This document shows, one piece after another, positions 1 through 11,491 of a DNA stretch of 64,000 bases. Under the pieces are notes generated by a model. That model saw nothing but the letters and a program-made list of their open reading frames with translations, was not told where the DNA came from and ran no database searches. Position 1 is the first letter of the stretch; every line of letters starts with the position of its first letter. The position numbers and the translations under genes were made by a program. Location: the NCBI GenBank assembly GCA_013368325.1, contig JAACJK010000167.1, forward strand, positions 124,001-188,000, read 5' to 3'. The stretch is from Ephemerocybe angulata (taxonomy: Eukaryota; Basidiomycota; Agaricomycetes; Agaricales; Psathyrellaceae).

Positions 1-2586
1 GGAGAGGACGGTCACGGATGAGTGGGACATGAATTGCTTGATGATGTCGTCCCACAAGCTGCTATATGCCTGAGGAAACCGCATTAGTGCTAAGAAAACT
101 AGTATTAGGAGGGATGATCCTACAGCTATCATACGCATCTCGAGGTAGAGGTCGAGATTGAGAAGTGATGGAATCGTCAACACTTCAGCAATGCGGTTCC
201 CGTCTGCCTGATACTTGATAAATAGACGCGGAAGCGCCTTGATAAGTGCGCGTGTCGTATCATTCAGAGTGTTCTCATCCTCCGCAGCCTACGGAATTGT
301 TAATATCATCGAATACATGACAAAAAGGGTGCTCACCTTCTTCGACGCTCCAGCTTCGACCTTGACCCGGCGAAGCGACGCAACAAGCACTTCGAGGAGA
401 ACAGTCTCCTCCACTTCCTCCAGCCTCCAAAGGTCATCGATATTCGACTCATTGCTATGCGACTTCCCGTTCGTCCTGGCACGCCCCGAATCATCATCCC
501 CGGAAGAATGATCCAGTAAGAGGATATCCAAAAGCTCCTCCCAGTCGCTCACAGTATCGATCTCATCCCAGAGCGCCTCCACAGCAAGGGCGGTACGGCC
601 CTTGTTCTCTGTCGTGCCCACAAGTGAGAGGATTTCTTTCCTCCTCGTGCGGCGTCCGGTGTTCGTTGACGAGACGTCGTCGTCCGCACGAAGGTCACTG
701 TTATCGTTCTCCTCATCCTCCTCGCCTGTCGAGTCAAGCGCCTTCGACCACTTGACAAACAGACTCGCAATCGTCTTGATCCCCGCACGCGTGCGGTCCT
801 CGTCCGTCGGCTTGCGCTTCGTAACCAACCGTTCTTCCACAGCCTCGTCCCAGACATTCCGCACGAACTGGCTGACAGCCTTCCGGACCTTAGGCTCCTC
901 GTCGTAGATAAGGAGACAGAGCGTCTCCCGCTCCTCCTCTTCCAGGAGGGCGTGGCTGTCGATGGAGCCTAAAACCTGGATGACGGCGACGCGGACAGAT
1001 AACTCGGTATCGGAGGTTGCCATTTCGAGAAGGCGCGGCTTAAACCGCTCGGTGAAATGGTTGATGGAGCCAATGTAGTCTGCCTGCTCGTACACGCCGG
1101 AGAGCGCCTTGACTGCTTCCAGCCGGACGCTGGTATTGGAATCTGAGAGCACCCAGCCAACGTAGCGCAGGTACGCTCCGTCGAGGAAGTGGCCCGGATA
1201 CTTCTTGAACCAGAGCCCAATAGCCTTCACACATTCCGCTCGAATATTGGGATCCAAATCCCGGTAACGATGCACGAATACACTGCAGAAAGGTTAATAA
1301 CGTAAAAACGACTGTAAGAACGTGTGCTCGCACCCGTCAACGAATTCCTTGAGGTATTCCGCCAGACTCTGCCTGCGCTCGCGGATCTCCTGCGCCTTCG
1401 CCTGCAGCTCCTTCTCGCGCGGGGTGGCACCCTTCGCGGTGCCCTTGCGCTTCTTCTCTCCTTCGCGCTGCCGGCCGACGAGCTGCGCCTCCTTTTCGAC
1501 CGCGGCTGCGACCTCGCACAGGGAGGTCTCGACTTCGAGGGCCACTACTGTCGCCGTGTGTCGGAAGCTGCGAATCTGTGACGATGACATGGCGACGACC
1601 CATGTTTGCAGCGTGGCCATTAGGTCGGTCGAGTAGAGTAGGCCAAGGTCGGCGGCGGAGGTGATTAGGCGTTCGATGAACTCGGACAGCGATTTTCGGA
1701 ACTTCTTGAAGATAGGCAGCTTGGAGGTGAGAGGGTACACGGGAGAGTTGTCCTGTCGCGACAGCAATTAGGGTATACTACAGATAAGTCAGGGGTGGGG
1801 TGGACGTACCTGCTTCAAGGCCTCTGTAATGTTGTCTAGGTTGTCTACGACTCCATCGTAGTCGAGGGCGTCGTCCGGCGAAACAGTGTCGTTGCAGCCG
1901 CATGAACGGAGGAAAAGCGTAATGAGCTCGGCTTGCGCAGGTCCAGGCGACTGCTCTAGGGATTCCAAGAAATCTTCAGTTGTAGCTTGCAGGGCTGCAG
2001 CAGGGTTCATAATAGCATCTAATGAGGAACTTTAATCACTACCAAGCATGCCGAAGTCCTGGGATACGCACTGAACAACGGGTTATCTCCCCCGATTTTG
2101 GTGTCTCGCGCGACCTGGTCCGCATCGTACGTGTCGTCGCCCTCCTTCACCTTCCTCCCTCTCCGCATCGGTGCCTTCGCCGTCTTGCGCGTCGTGGCAG
2201 CCTTCGGTTCGCGTGGTTTCCGAGGCGCAGGAGCGGCTTTCTCCTTCGGTGCTGCCGCCTTGGCCTTGCCCTTCCGCGCGGGCTTCGGTTTCGCGGATTC
2301 ATAGCCCTCCTCCTCCTCGTCTTCGTCCTCATTTACGTCCGCATCTCCGTCCGCGTCGTCGGCCTTGTCTTCCTCAGGCTCTTTCCGCCCTGGGGTCTCG
2401 TCTTCAGCATCTGTGTCAGGACGCTTCCGCTTGCGCGCGCTGCTGCTTTGGACTAGAGTTTGCGCTCGGATTAGGTGGTGTCGCGCATGAGCACTGTGGC
2501 GGCTCACCTGAGACGAATGGTTTTGCGACTTTGCGCTCTCGTTGTGAGCGACGTGCGGTGGGAGTGTTTTCCGGGGTAGCAGACAT
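1..2586 (-). CDS. SCC3: Cohesin subunit SCC3/STAG (Irr1-like), 5' part; 3' end outside window
   Basis: Structural cohesin subunit of the STAG/SCC3 family, which binds the Scc1-Smc ring and loads or keeps cohesin on chromatin in the nucleus. The ATG at 2586 begins MSATPENTPTARRSQRERK. It is followed by a long acidic and Lys/Ala/Pro-rich N-terminus (exon about 2450-2090), typical of fungal SCC3. The STAG-domain exon (about 2005-1810) contains ALQATTEDFLESLEQSP. A helical exon at 1755-1330 leads into the HEAT-like stretch RYRDLDPNIRAECVKAIGLW and YVGWVLSDSNTSVRLEAVKAL (1270-290), the most conserved part of the family. Reading continues to base 1 without a stop, so the gene is cut by the window edge and about half is missing. 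At least five short introns are visible. Family assignment is firm; exact exon edges are approximate. Confidence 0.9.
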
Positions 2587-3346
2587 GGTGAGAGACGGGT
2601 CCAGGGCAACAAAACGCGTCTCGCGACGACCTTCCCATTTACAACAATGACAAATAAAACCGCTCACGTGCAAATCTTGGACCGCGTCAGAAACCTGAGC
2701 GACTGGTGAAACTCTGGTGAAGAAACCTGGATCTAAAAATTCGAATAGGGTGTAATAAAGTGCCACAATCAGGTATATCCACTGCCATTTCCCGAGAGCT
2801 GCTGCTGCGAAGGAGGTGCCATGAAGCGCCGACCCAAGGGGAATTCATTCGGAGATTAAAACCCACATGGTTGATCGTTGATTCGCCATCACATCCTTGA
2901 CACCGTCTTCCACGTCCACGAGCGACCATTCCAAGCCCATTCATGAACATCGCACAACGACGAACTCGAGAGAATGCCTACCGAGCTCCTTGGCCAGCAC
3001 ATCCCAGCATATACATCCTCAAAGGTCCATGAATTTCAACGAAGCTAGCTAGTTGTACACTGGAACACCGTATCTCGATGGTTCATATATCGGGGGCATG
3101 GAGCAACCGCTCCGCCCTTGGGGTATCACTCGTAGGAAGCGGGGAAATATGGGAAGGGACGTCAGGGTATTACTGTTGGTCTGAGCCCTATATTTTGGTG
3201 AGCCCTCATTGTCCTGTTTACTCTGCCGAAGAGTCCCGGTGGTTCATCGCCTTAGTCTAGTTCGTTGTCAGCATTGGCCAAGATAAACAACCAGGTCCTC
3301 ACTCACCATATTTATCTCAACATCTCCGACATCCGCATGCAACTCT
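2587..3346. other. Intergenic, no gene seen
   Basis: Region between the SCC3 start codon and the 3' end of the DUF6699 gene. Only short overlapping ORFs with non-ATG starts are present. No convincing splice-linked coding, repeat or RNA signal was seen. The part next to 2586 presumably holds the SCC3 promoter. Confidence 0.5.
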
Positions 3347-4213
3347 TCAGTAGAGGAGAAGGATCCATACCTCCCCCTCTGTTGGACTCGGGGTCAGCCC
3401 ACCCCACAGCCATCCGTGGCTGTGAAGCCCGCTTCGGTCCGATCCGGTCCTACAGGCCCGCAAGCGCTCGCCTGCACGTGCCGCTCTGCCAGAGGCGCCC
3501 ACTTCCTTATTAGGCAATCGGAAGAGCTCGTCGCCAACCTCGACGTGCGGAGGGCAAACGGCGCGATGAACAGCGTCCAACACGTCGTACACGGTCACAA
3601 AACCTTGCTTGGTGCTCGTGGGGAACACGACGAGGGGTCTGTCGGGAATGGCGGCGGTGCGAATGACGATGGAGTCGAGGGCAGGGAAGGTGGCGGCTTG
3701 GTACTGCCAATCTTGCGGTCGTGGCTCCCGACGGTCTCGAGGGTGTTGGCGATGGCGAAGGAGCGAGCTGATGCTTGAAAGGGCGGCAGAAGGCGATGTG
3801 CGCACGTCCCAGTGCATTGCCAACGACGTTGGGCCACGCTCGAGGACTGGATGGACGATGGGCTCTCCTTCCTGATATGGTAATACTGGTGGTAGAGGGA
3901 CATTCGCGTACGGCGACCTCGAGTGGTTTAGAGGCGGCGGAGACGATGGCAAGGGTGTGTTGGATGGCGAGGGGAGTGTGTACAGTGGTGTGCTTGGTCC
4001 CGATGTCGTTGGTTGGCTCCAGGTGCTCATCGGTGTTGCGGGGTATGCTTCGGTGGTGGTTTTCCATCCAGACGGTGCTGGGGTGTATGCGGCGTCGACG
4101 ACCATGTTGACGGCGGGATCGCTCGACGGCGAGCTGCATGTAATCTGCTTGGTCCTCATCGTGGCGCGTGTTGTCGTCGTTGGCTGGTGTGTATGGTGAG
4201 CACTCGACCACAT
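3347..4213 (-). CDS. DUF6699 domain protein (paralogue 1)
   Basis: Single-exon protein of 288 aa starting at the ATG at 4213. The N-terminal 100 residues are low-complexity (Thr/Pro/Ser-rich), and the rest follows the basidiomycete DUF6699 layout. HPVLERG and HWDVRTSP form the first strand block. RTAAIPDRPLVVFP then FVTVYDVLDAVHRAV is the hallmark strand followed by VTVxDVLxAxH. A Gly/Arg-rich insert follows, and the protein closes with WGGLTPSPTEGEVWILLLY, matching the family pattern GL-x(6-8)-(D/E)VWxLxL. The domain is widespread and heavily duplicated in mushrooms with no known biochemical role. Four further copies lie at 51.6-60.9 kb. An upstream TATA-like sequence lies near 4375-4381. 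A noncoding first exon upstream cannot be excluded. Confidence 0.8.
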   Translation of the reverse strand: MWSSAHHTHQPTTTTRATMRTKQITCSSPSSDPAVNMVVDAAYTPAPSGWKTTTEAYPATPMSTWSQPTTSGPSTPLYTLPSPSNTPLPSSPPPLNHSRSPYANVPLPPVLPYQEGEPIVHPVLERGPTSLAMHWDVRTSPSAALSSISSLLRHRQHPRDRREPRPQDWQYQAATFPALDSIVIRTAAIPDRPLVVFPTSTKQGFVTVYDVLDAVHRAVCPPHVEVGDELFRLPNKEVGASGRAARAGERLRACRTGSDRSGLHSHGWLWGGLTPSPTEGEVWILLLY

Positions 4214-5748
4214 TTTCTACTAATTACCGGTATGCTCACATAAGTAGTGCAGATGCGCTCCCGGAGGGTCCTATCGATGCTCGAGTGAGTTTGAGAGGGC
4301 GTTGTGGAAGGCCAGGGGATGGTGATGGTTGGAAGGAAAGGAATGGGAGGGAGGCACAAGAAGGGGGAAGGGGTCATATAGCCCATACTCTGGTGCACCG
4401 TCGGCCCAAACACGCACCAACATGGTCCATCAGTGGGTGGTGCCAAGAGTCCCGGTTGCGTGACTGCGCAGTGACTGTGACATCTCCCCTAATCGCACAC
4501 AAGGGTGCAGAAGGGCGCTCTTCCGGTGCGCTCGAACCATCCCTCCTTGAAGGGCATTTTTGTTTTCCTTGGCGAATACCGCCCATAATAGTCTCTTTTC
4601 ATCCCTGCTTTATCGAGCTGGCGAGCGTCCAGAGGGCGCAGAGGTGGGATCACGTGGAATCGACTTCGCCTTCGACTTTCTCCCATCACGCACACGAAGA
4701 GCTGTGCATTCGCTGAAGGGACTCACAATAGCTCATTGATGCGCAGCACTCCGAAGCGCCCTCTCGAGGGCGCCTTTTCCTTCGACGTGTACCGTTCCCC
4801 CGCGATGCGAGGTGTGCATCTGCTTTTGCATACCAGAGCACCGATGGTTGTCCAAGAACAGATTGAGTAAATACCGCAGGTGACCAGACATAGGGCAGTA
4901 GCGATCTATACTAAAATTGAGCTTCTCATACATACTATAGAACTTCTAGAAGTGTCTAACCATCTTACTAGGTCGATGACCGATGAAGCTTTCTCAGTTT
5001 GTGCAGTGCGAAAGTCCCCCGTTCCGCTGTCCGTCCACCGTGACGCACCACAATCCTGCCCTTCGCCCTGGAGCCCGTTTACCACTAGTGATATGAAGTG
5101 CGGCCTCGCTATGCCGAAGGGTGTCGCAGAACGGCCTTCTTCAACCCTCCCCGCACATCTCCGTTTTCGAGAGGGTAAAACAACAAAAGGGAGCTAGGCT
5201 CTGTTGAGCATCTGCACGCAGAATTGGCATTGAGGTGGTGCGCAGAAAATTAAAGCTATTAGCGCTCGTCTGGATGGGTATTGTATCCCAAACGAGAGTG
5301 CGTGTGGCCTCAGTTCATGGCGACCAGCGCCTGTTCCGAGTCAAAGCACCACGCAGCCGAAGCGTTTGGGCCGCCGGCTAACGCCGGCTTGCACTTGTTG
5401 GAACGCCGTCACCTTGCGCCTTCCTTTCGGTATTCGGGGCTGAGGCGGACGACCAATATATTAGAAAGGAAATCTAGCTCGACTTGCATCGCAAGATTAA
5501 CATTTAATACTTGAGCAAAGAGCGCAAAAGAGCTACGCCAGAAAATGATAAGCGAGCGCCGGCGCTTAAGCTGGTCATGTGCCCAGCCGGAGATTAGCGG
5601 GCATTGCCGACTCGGAATTGTCACGCTGAACATATTCCCATGGTTCATTCGAAAGAAGACGGCGCTCTTCTTTCCCAACCCACTTCTTGCTCTACTACGC
5701 ACTCACCGCTGACGATCCCCACACTAGGGACGAAAGAGCTGCAGAGCT
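4214..5748. other. Intergenic, no gene supported
   Basis: About 1.5 kb between divergently oriented genes (DUF6699 minus, kelch-like plus). ORFs here are short, overlap on both strands and lack family motifs or in-phase splice partners. It should contain both promoters; the only signal noted is the TATA-like sequence near 4375. Confidence 0.45.
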
Positions 5749-7212
5749 ATGGTCACCACAACCGGTCAGCCTACCAGGACGCTGAGGTCCCGGCGCCAGG
5801 CCCCAGGGGCGAAGGCAACTGTCTTGCCAGCCGCGGCCCCCGCCCCCGCTAAGAAAGCTGCCCGGGAAAAATGGAAAGGTAGAACACCACTGGTTGGATC
5901 CCGAACCTACTTCTGATGTGGCAAAGGCTTAATCCAGGTCGAGGGAGTGGAACTTAAGCGCCTCAACGGCGAGATTGTCACCTCGGAGTTCGCTTTCAGA
6001 TCCCTTCCCGACGACAGGAAAAACCAAGTCGTCTACTTTGGTTTTGACAGCGATGACAATGCGGCCATTTTCATTTTGGACTGTGCCTCCTCGACCGTGG
6101 TCAAGCTTTTAGTGAGTGCAAAACTGAACGATTCATGCGAGGTCTGTCTGACCACCATGGTCCAAAAGGGAGAAGTGGGCGGTAAAGATGAAGGGTGCGA
6201 AAGGATGCGGTATATCTCCTCCGACGGAACACAGGTTGCGAGAGCATTCCCTGACCTGGAGTTTACCTCAGCAGTCCTAGTATATATGGGGACAGAAAGG
6301 CTCCTGCTATCCTTTGGGGGGATAGAGGTTTCGACAGAAGAGCTTGTTTCATCCTTCTTCCTGTTTGATATTGATCGACGAACTTGGACAGAAGTACAGA
6401 CTGAGGGGGGTATACCACTACCTCGATCCTCTGGAACGGGGCTCTGGAAGGACTCCCGTTTTTATATCTTTGGAGGCCGAGTTCCCGGAGGACAGAAGGA
6501 GGAGTTTAATCTGACACGTTCATACTCCGTTCTGGCGCCTGTTGGAAAGTTGGTTGGCGGGAGCTGGACCATTACTTGGGTGTGGAGAATCCTCGACAAA
6601 CCCTATCCGGATGATGTGCCCAGCCTTGGGTTCATGGGTGGTTTTGCTTTTTGCAATGGTGGCAAGGATGTCATTCTTCTCCCAGGCAGTAGGCCAAAAA
6701 ACGACCTTGTACGTCCATCATGCCATTCAAGTCCTTATAACCTTGAAGCTCTAAAGCAGATATAGGTCTATTACCGTGACTACACCCCTGTCATATACAA
6801 CTTCGACAACGACTCGTTCACCATCCTGGGGTCCAGGGGAGATTTCCAAAAACTCCCCGACGAGGTCGTGTGGTACCACGCAATGCCGCCACCCACCAAG
6901 TCTCTGTCCGCCAAACTCCGCCCATTCAACGGGTTGGATCCAAGCGGCAAGCCTCGGACTGTTTCATTCTTAATGCGGACAGGCACCGATGAAGAAGGAG
7001 AAAAGGCCATGGTCTCGCGGCTATGGGCTGTATCGGTCGCTCAAGATGTTCAAATTCAAGAAATCAATATCCACACTCATCTCAACCGCCTTTCCATCGA
7101 ACATGGAGTGGCATTTCACGGCTTTGCGACAGTGAAGGGTACCATGTACTTGATTGGGGAATCGGTAGTCGCCGGGGATGATAAAGATTATGTAGCCAAA
7201 GTCTTGCTCTGA
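5749..7212 (+). CDS. Kelch-like (galactose-oxidase type) beta-propeller protein
   Basis: Three exons in phase: 5749-5878, 5927-6708 and 6766-7212, coding for 452 aa. The introns (5879-5926 and 6709-6765) have GTAGAA..AAAG and GTACGT..ATAG borders. The first exon gives a basic, Ala/Pro-rich tail ending REKWKG. The body shows kelch-type blades such as LLLSFGGIEVSTEE, FFLFDIDRRTWTEVQTEGG and RSSGTGLWKDSRFYIFGGR, that is, GG doublets followed by Tyr/Trp positions. The C-terminal exon contains IYNFDNDSFTILGSRGDF and ends in a predicted strand-rich segment. Kelch propellers are protein-interaction scaffolds. No F-box or BTB was seen, so the partner is unknown. The nearest alternative is an orphan propeller specific to mushrooms. 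Confidence 0.8.
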
Positions 7213-9038
7213 TCATCTATCCTCCATCACGTAGTACTAGTGTCTGGAACGAAAATCTCTGTTGTAATCTAGACTGTGTGTATGCCTCAATCCCAACGTC
7301 CATTGCTGGAGAGACTGGCGCGATTGTCCTTGATTTTCCTACAACTTGGCACCCCAGCATTGAAAGAACGAAATTGATGATCATTGTTTCTAGGGATGCA
7401 AAGCTGACGTTAGACCAGTAACCGGTCGGTCGTTTCAAGTATTGGCCATGAGGGCTGAAATCCGGTCGATTGATAATTTGGGCAATGCTGGCCAAGGCTG
7501 ACAGTTCTCGATATAAGCGCCCGTATTTGGTGGGAACTGTGGTGCCGTCCTTCCTTGATATCCTCAATCGGCAAACACCGAAACTTTTCCTACCAGTGAA
7601 CTTCCTTCGCGTATATTGCCGCTGACTGCTCTGCTTCTATTCTGATCAAGCGCTCGTGATCTCATGTCGAGCGCCCATGGACTAGAAGGGCCCTGTCTGG
7701 TGTTCGATTTACACTCGTCGAACATGGCTCGAGCTCAATCTTTGTACTCATCTGTCCTCCTCCTTGACGCACCTTTACTCATGGATCTCCCCTCAGCTCC
7801 TCATTGTGACAGCTGTAACGTCCCAGGGACGCTACCTGCTTTTACACATTACCTGCGTTCATATCCAGTTGACACTTCCTCCCGATCTGAGGAGCAACCA
7901 GCGTATCTAACAGTACTGCATTCACAGGACGATTGTGACGGTTCAGCTAGGCAACTTGATTTCTTTGGGTTACTGGAAGATAGACAAGGGGTCTGGCCAG
8001 TTAAGTTTCTCTCATGCACCGCACGCAGGGAACCAGCGTCCGAAGGAGGGTGTTAGCTCACCTAGGCTGCGGTTGCCGCCGTTCGTCGATAGTCCCATCA
8101 TTGCACCTTGTCCGGTGGCATACTTGTTTCTAGGGATCCGGGACCGCTTTGATTCAGTTGTAATAACCTCATCACTCTCTTTTCTCTTTTCTCGCAGTCT
8201 TCGTCCTTCTTCATGTTCTTCGCCACCAGCTTCTGACCGCAGATGGAAGTCGACGATGATTAGCACACTGTGCACAACAGCCAGCGACGGAAGAAGAACG
8301 GTAAATTCATATAAGGTATGTCATACTGTATATCATGATTGAGCTGATGAAAACATCCATGTCTTGCTTTGGGGGAGGATACATTCCCTTTTCCATCCAG
8401 CTTTTACCGCAGCTTCTCATAGATCTCGTCATTTTGTGGGATGTTTATGCCTCCTACCAGACGGTCCACGCACCTTATTTCCGTCGCTTGCCAACACCTC
8501 GATTAAGCCGGACTTTCCTCGCAGCGTAGAACCACCCAGAACCCCGAGTATACCACATTTTCTCCTGTTAAAGCTATGTCGCCTGTATACCTGTCGAGCG
8601 GCCACTGTAGTATCGTCGCAACTACACGTACCGATCATGGAGTAATGAATTGCTTTTGAGAGTGAATTACCCAATTTACCCTTCACAGATTTCTTCGTGG
8701 GTGTAAGACATGGGTGGATGAATGGTTTGTGAGAAGCGTCGTATCCAGGAGTCGGAAGAAGGGTAAAGGTACATGACAACCGAAGATAAATACCGAATGA
8801 AGTCTGAAGGTAAAAGTACATTGTAGTTTCTAGAGGTCCCGAGGCAGTTAGAGATAGTACAAAAGGTAGGGAAGCATATAGGCGCGGACGGTTAAATCGA
8901 AACGGTGGCATAGTAGAGAAGATCGAAGTCGTGGTTAAAGGCATGGCTCTGCTTTGCTAACAGGAGCGGCACTTCTGCCAAGTGGTCAGCGCTCACCCCC
9001 GAAAGCCGAATTTAAAGTGGAGAAATCTAAACGAGGAA
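7213..9038. other. Intergenic, no gene supported
   Basis: A 1.8-kb stretch between two convergent genes. Longest ORFs are 171 aa (8429-8944 minus) and 135 aa (7935-8342 plus). They lack recognisable motifs and in-phase splice partners, so I do not call them genes. It is unusually long for a convergent intergenic region in this block. Confidence 0.4.
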
Positions 9039-10373
9039 TTAAAACAGTGTGTTCTGCGCCTGCTCCCGCTTCGTCTGCAGCATAAAGGAGGCGTCAAAGG
9101 ACTTTCCCCTGGGCCGGGTCGGAGAAGGATCGTCGAGAAGCGGCCTAGAGTCTAAATTCCCAAATCCGCCGAAGTCGAACTGTTTCAGCGGCTGAGTGGG
9201 GCACATACTCCTGCGGCGACCAGCTGCGATCCCTGCGCCGAGGGTGCTCAGCGGCCCCAGCTCCTCCTGGATCGTGTCGAGGTCGGACGCGAAAGGGTTG
9301 AAGTTAAAAGGGCTGACGTCCATCGACGAGTCCTTACCCGAGCCGTCGTAAGCACGAGAAGAAAGACCTTGGAACTCGGGCGTCGGGTTCCAGATTTCCT
9401 CCTGTCTGTAGGGAAGCGGGGGTTCGTCGGTACTGCCGAAAGAGGAAAGGCCGAGCCAGGCGGACGTCGGGTTAAAGGGTTCGTACACAGGTCGAGAGGG
9501 GGGTGGCGTCTCGTTTTCAAAGCCTCTGAAGGAAGTGGGAGAGCTCTTCGAGCTCACCGATCCCGACGGCGCATGTCTGAAAGGGCATGCCTGCCGATTG
9601 CAGCTGTCCCACTCCCTGCATGGAGTGTAGCGCTGATCTGGTTGGTTGGAATGGGGTTAGAACCTTCTGAATCGGCGACTCGAGACACGTAAGAAGACGT
9701 ACATATTTTCCTGTGCGCAGGCGGAGGGTGGTAGTACTTGCAGAGAGGTCCCTTGTAACATGTGCCCTGAAGGTACGACCAGCAATGGGGCGCAGGAGAA
9801 GCCGGGAACTCGTCCTCGTTATCGTCGTCGGTGATAAAGTCTGGATCGTGAATGCTACGACAGGGTTTTAGCACAGCTCAGAGAAGAAGAAGAAAAAAGT
9901 AGAGCCGTACAATTTGCACCTCGACCCCAGCCGACAGTTCCCTTTGAATTTGATCCAATTCCTGCAAGGGATCGTCCTGAAAGCAATGTTGTCCGTCGGC
10001 GATTCGTTCGAGTCTCCTGTTCTCTCGGGGAGGATGATAGTGAAGGGATCAGCTTCCGGAATGCTAAATTGCCTTTGATGTGCCGAGGGCCTTTCCAGTC
10101 TCTCGGCGCTCGAGTACGGAGGGAGTGGAGGCGCCGGCGGAGGCTTCAGAGCATCGCACATGATTTGGGTGATGCACGCCACAAAGTAGGGCCGCCTATC
10201 AGGGGAGAGCATCGAAAGGTATTGTTGTATAACCTGGCATACGAATCCCAATTCGAATTCAGGCACGGCATTGTTTCCTGAAAGGGGGACTGTTGTCATA
10301 TTCAGTACCCGACCACCACGAGCGCTTAGCAGGACTTACCGAAATTTCCATTCGGTGGGGCGGTATATTCCAT
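9039..10373 (-). CDS. Triple CCCH-type zinc-finger protein
   Basis: Four exons in phase: 10373-10340, 10289-9911, 9854-9703 and 9637-9039, coding for 387 aa. Start MEYTAPPNGNFVPLSGN is the first ATG that keeps frame. Three zinc fingers lie in tandem at residues about 120-140, 162-180 and 195-210: C-x9-C-x5-C-x3-H, C-x7-C-x5-C-x3-H (CWSYLQGTCYKGPLCKYYH) and C-x5-C-x4-C-x3-H (CREWDSCNRQACPFRH). Finger 1 gains its last His only after splicing of the 9855-9910 intron. An acidic DDDNEDE linker separates fingers 1 and 2. The C-terminal half is Ser/Pro/Phe-rich and disordered. CCCH tandem arrays usually bind AU-rich or poly(A) RNA, so an RNA-binding regulator is inferred. An upstream exon at 10591-10908 is also phase-compatible with exon 2. 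Confidence 0.8.
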
Positions 10374-10590
10374 CGTGCTGGGGGGTGCAGGGATCGATAG
10401 ACTGGATCAGAGCGAAGTGGGAGGTAAAGTAGGCTGAAGTCCCTTTGTCGAGAAAGGCCTTTAGAGGTATGCAACACGTGGAAGCCACCATGCTAAATGA
10501 AAGGGTCAGAAACACCAAAGAAAGGATGTCACACTGCGTGCCGCATTTCGAGAACGTTGCATCAAATTCGGACTTGCACAGGTTTCTTAC

Positions 10591-10908
10591 CTTTGGGATC
10601 TTTTTGAAAGCATGGCGGTGGCCGGAGATGCTGGCCACATCTCTCAACACCGATCAGCTTGACGTCAAACCCTTCCCTCACGATGGGCTTTTCGGATTGA
10701 AGTTCAAATATCACACTCGTTATCCAATGCGGTTGTGCGTCCTTACACACCCGTACGTGGCGCTTTCTAGAGGAGTCAAACAGCTGCGTTTGTAATTCAG
10801 TCTGGTTCGGTCCAACCGTCATCCTGTTGATGGTTTCCAGGCGCTTCAGGAGATCCTTTGTGTGCTCCAGGGCGTCGGCGCAAAGGGAAGACAAAAGGCA
10901 TGTGAAAG
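10591..10908 (-). CDS. Probable coding exon, parent gene unresolved
   Basis: A well-composed open exon encodes a helical segment with ALEHTKDLLKRLETINRM and HWITSVIFELQSEKPIVREG. It is bordered by a CTCAG acceptor at 10909-10910 and a GTAAGA donor at 10589-10590, leaving phase 1. No ATG lies in frame inside it; the apparent start at 10894 is a TTG. A further open segment on the same strand at about 11,180-10,990 could be the preceding exon. The donor phase matches the acceptor of exon 2 of the CCCH gene (10289). The exon may therefore belong to a longer isoform of that gene, or to a separate small gene in between. No family was recognised. Confidence 0.4.
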
Positions 10909-11491
10909 CTGAGTGTGGATGATCGACAGAGAAGCCTCAAGGATAAGGTGCCGACAGAAGCCGAGTCATAGAGGAAGCTTTGAAGGAGATACCGCCGCCT
11001 GAGTCCCTGACCGCCCCTTGAGAACAAGCAACTAGTGGCGTTCAATGGAGCGGTTCCCGCTCCTTCCCGACGTATGTATTTGCCCTGAGATTCGGCGGGT
11101 GCTAGTCTCCCTCGTCCAGGGTTCGCAGAGAAGTGGAAACCATTGGGGCCGAGGACACTATTTCGGGTCGAGAGAAAGACCGAACCTGGAAGACAAAGTG
11201 AGTTGGAAAAGCAATTGTGCCCGTACCAGGATTATATCCGATAAGAGGGATCGCAAGAGGTTCCTGGGAGTTGCATAGAGAATTTCTGTTATTAGGAGGT
11301 GTGTAGGATCTATGATTATAACGATTCAGATAGTAATGTGCGTGTGGTATGGGTGGTGCAGGGGGAATCGTACTCGGAGCAATCGCGAGTATAGCATAAG
11401 ATACCGTTACAAAGGAAAACGTACTGAAGATACATTCTCCAGCTTCCGATTCGTCAGGTCATCACGATGGCGGTCTATGTTCGGATGCGAG

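Noticed and set aside
8429..8944. 171-aa minus-strand ORF
   Set aside because: Has an ATG but low-information composition, no recognised motif and competing frames on the other strand; insufficient for a gene call.
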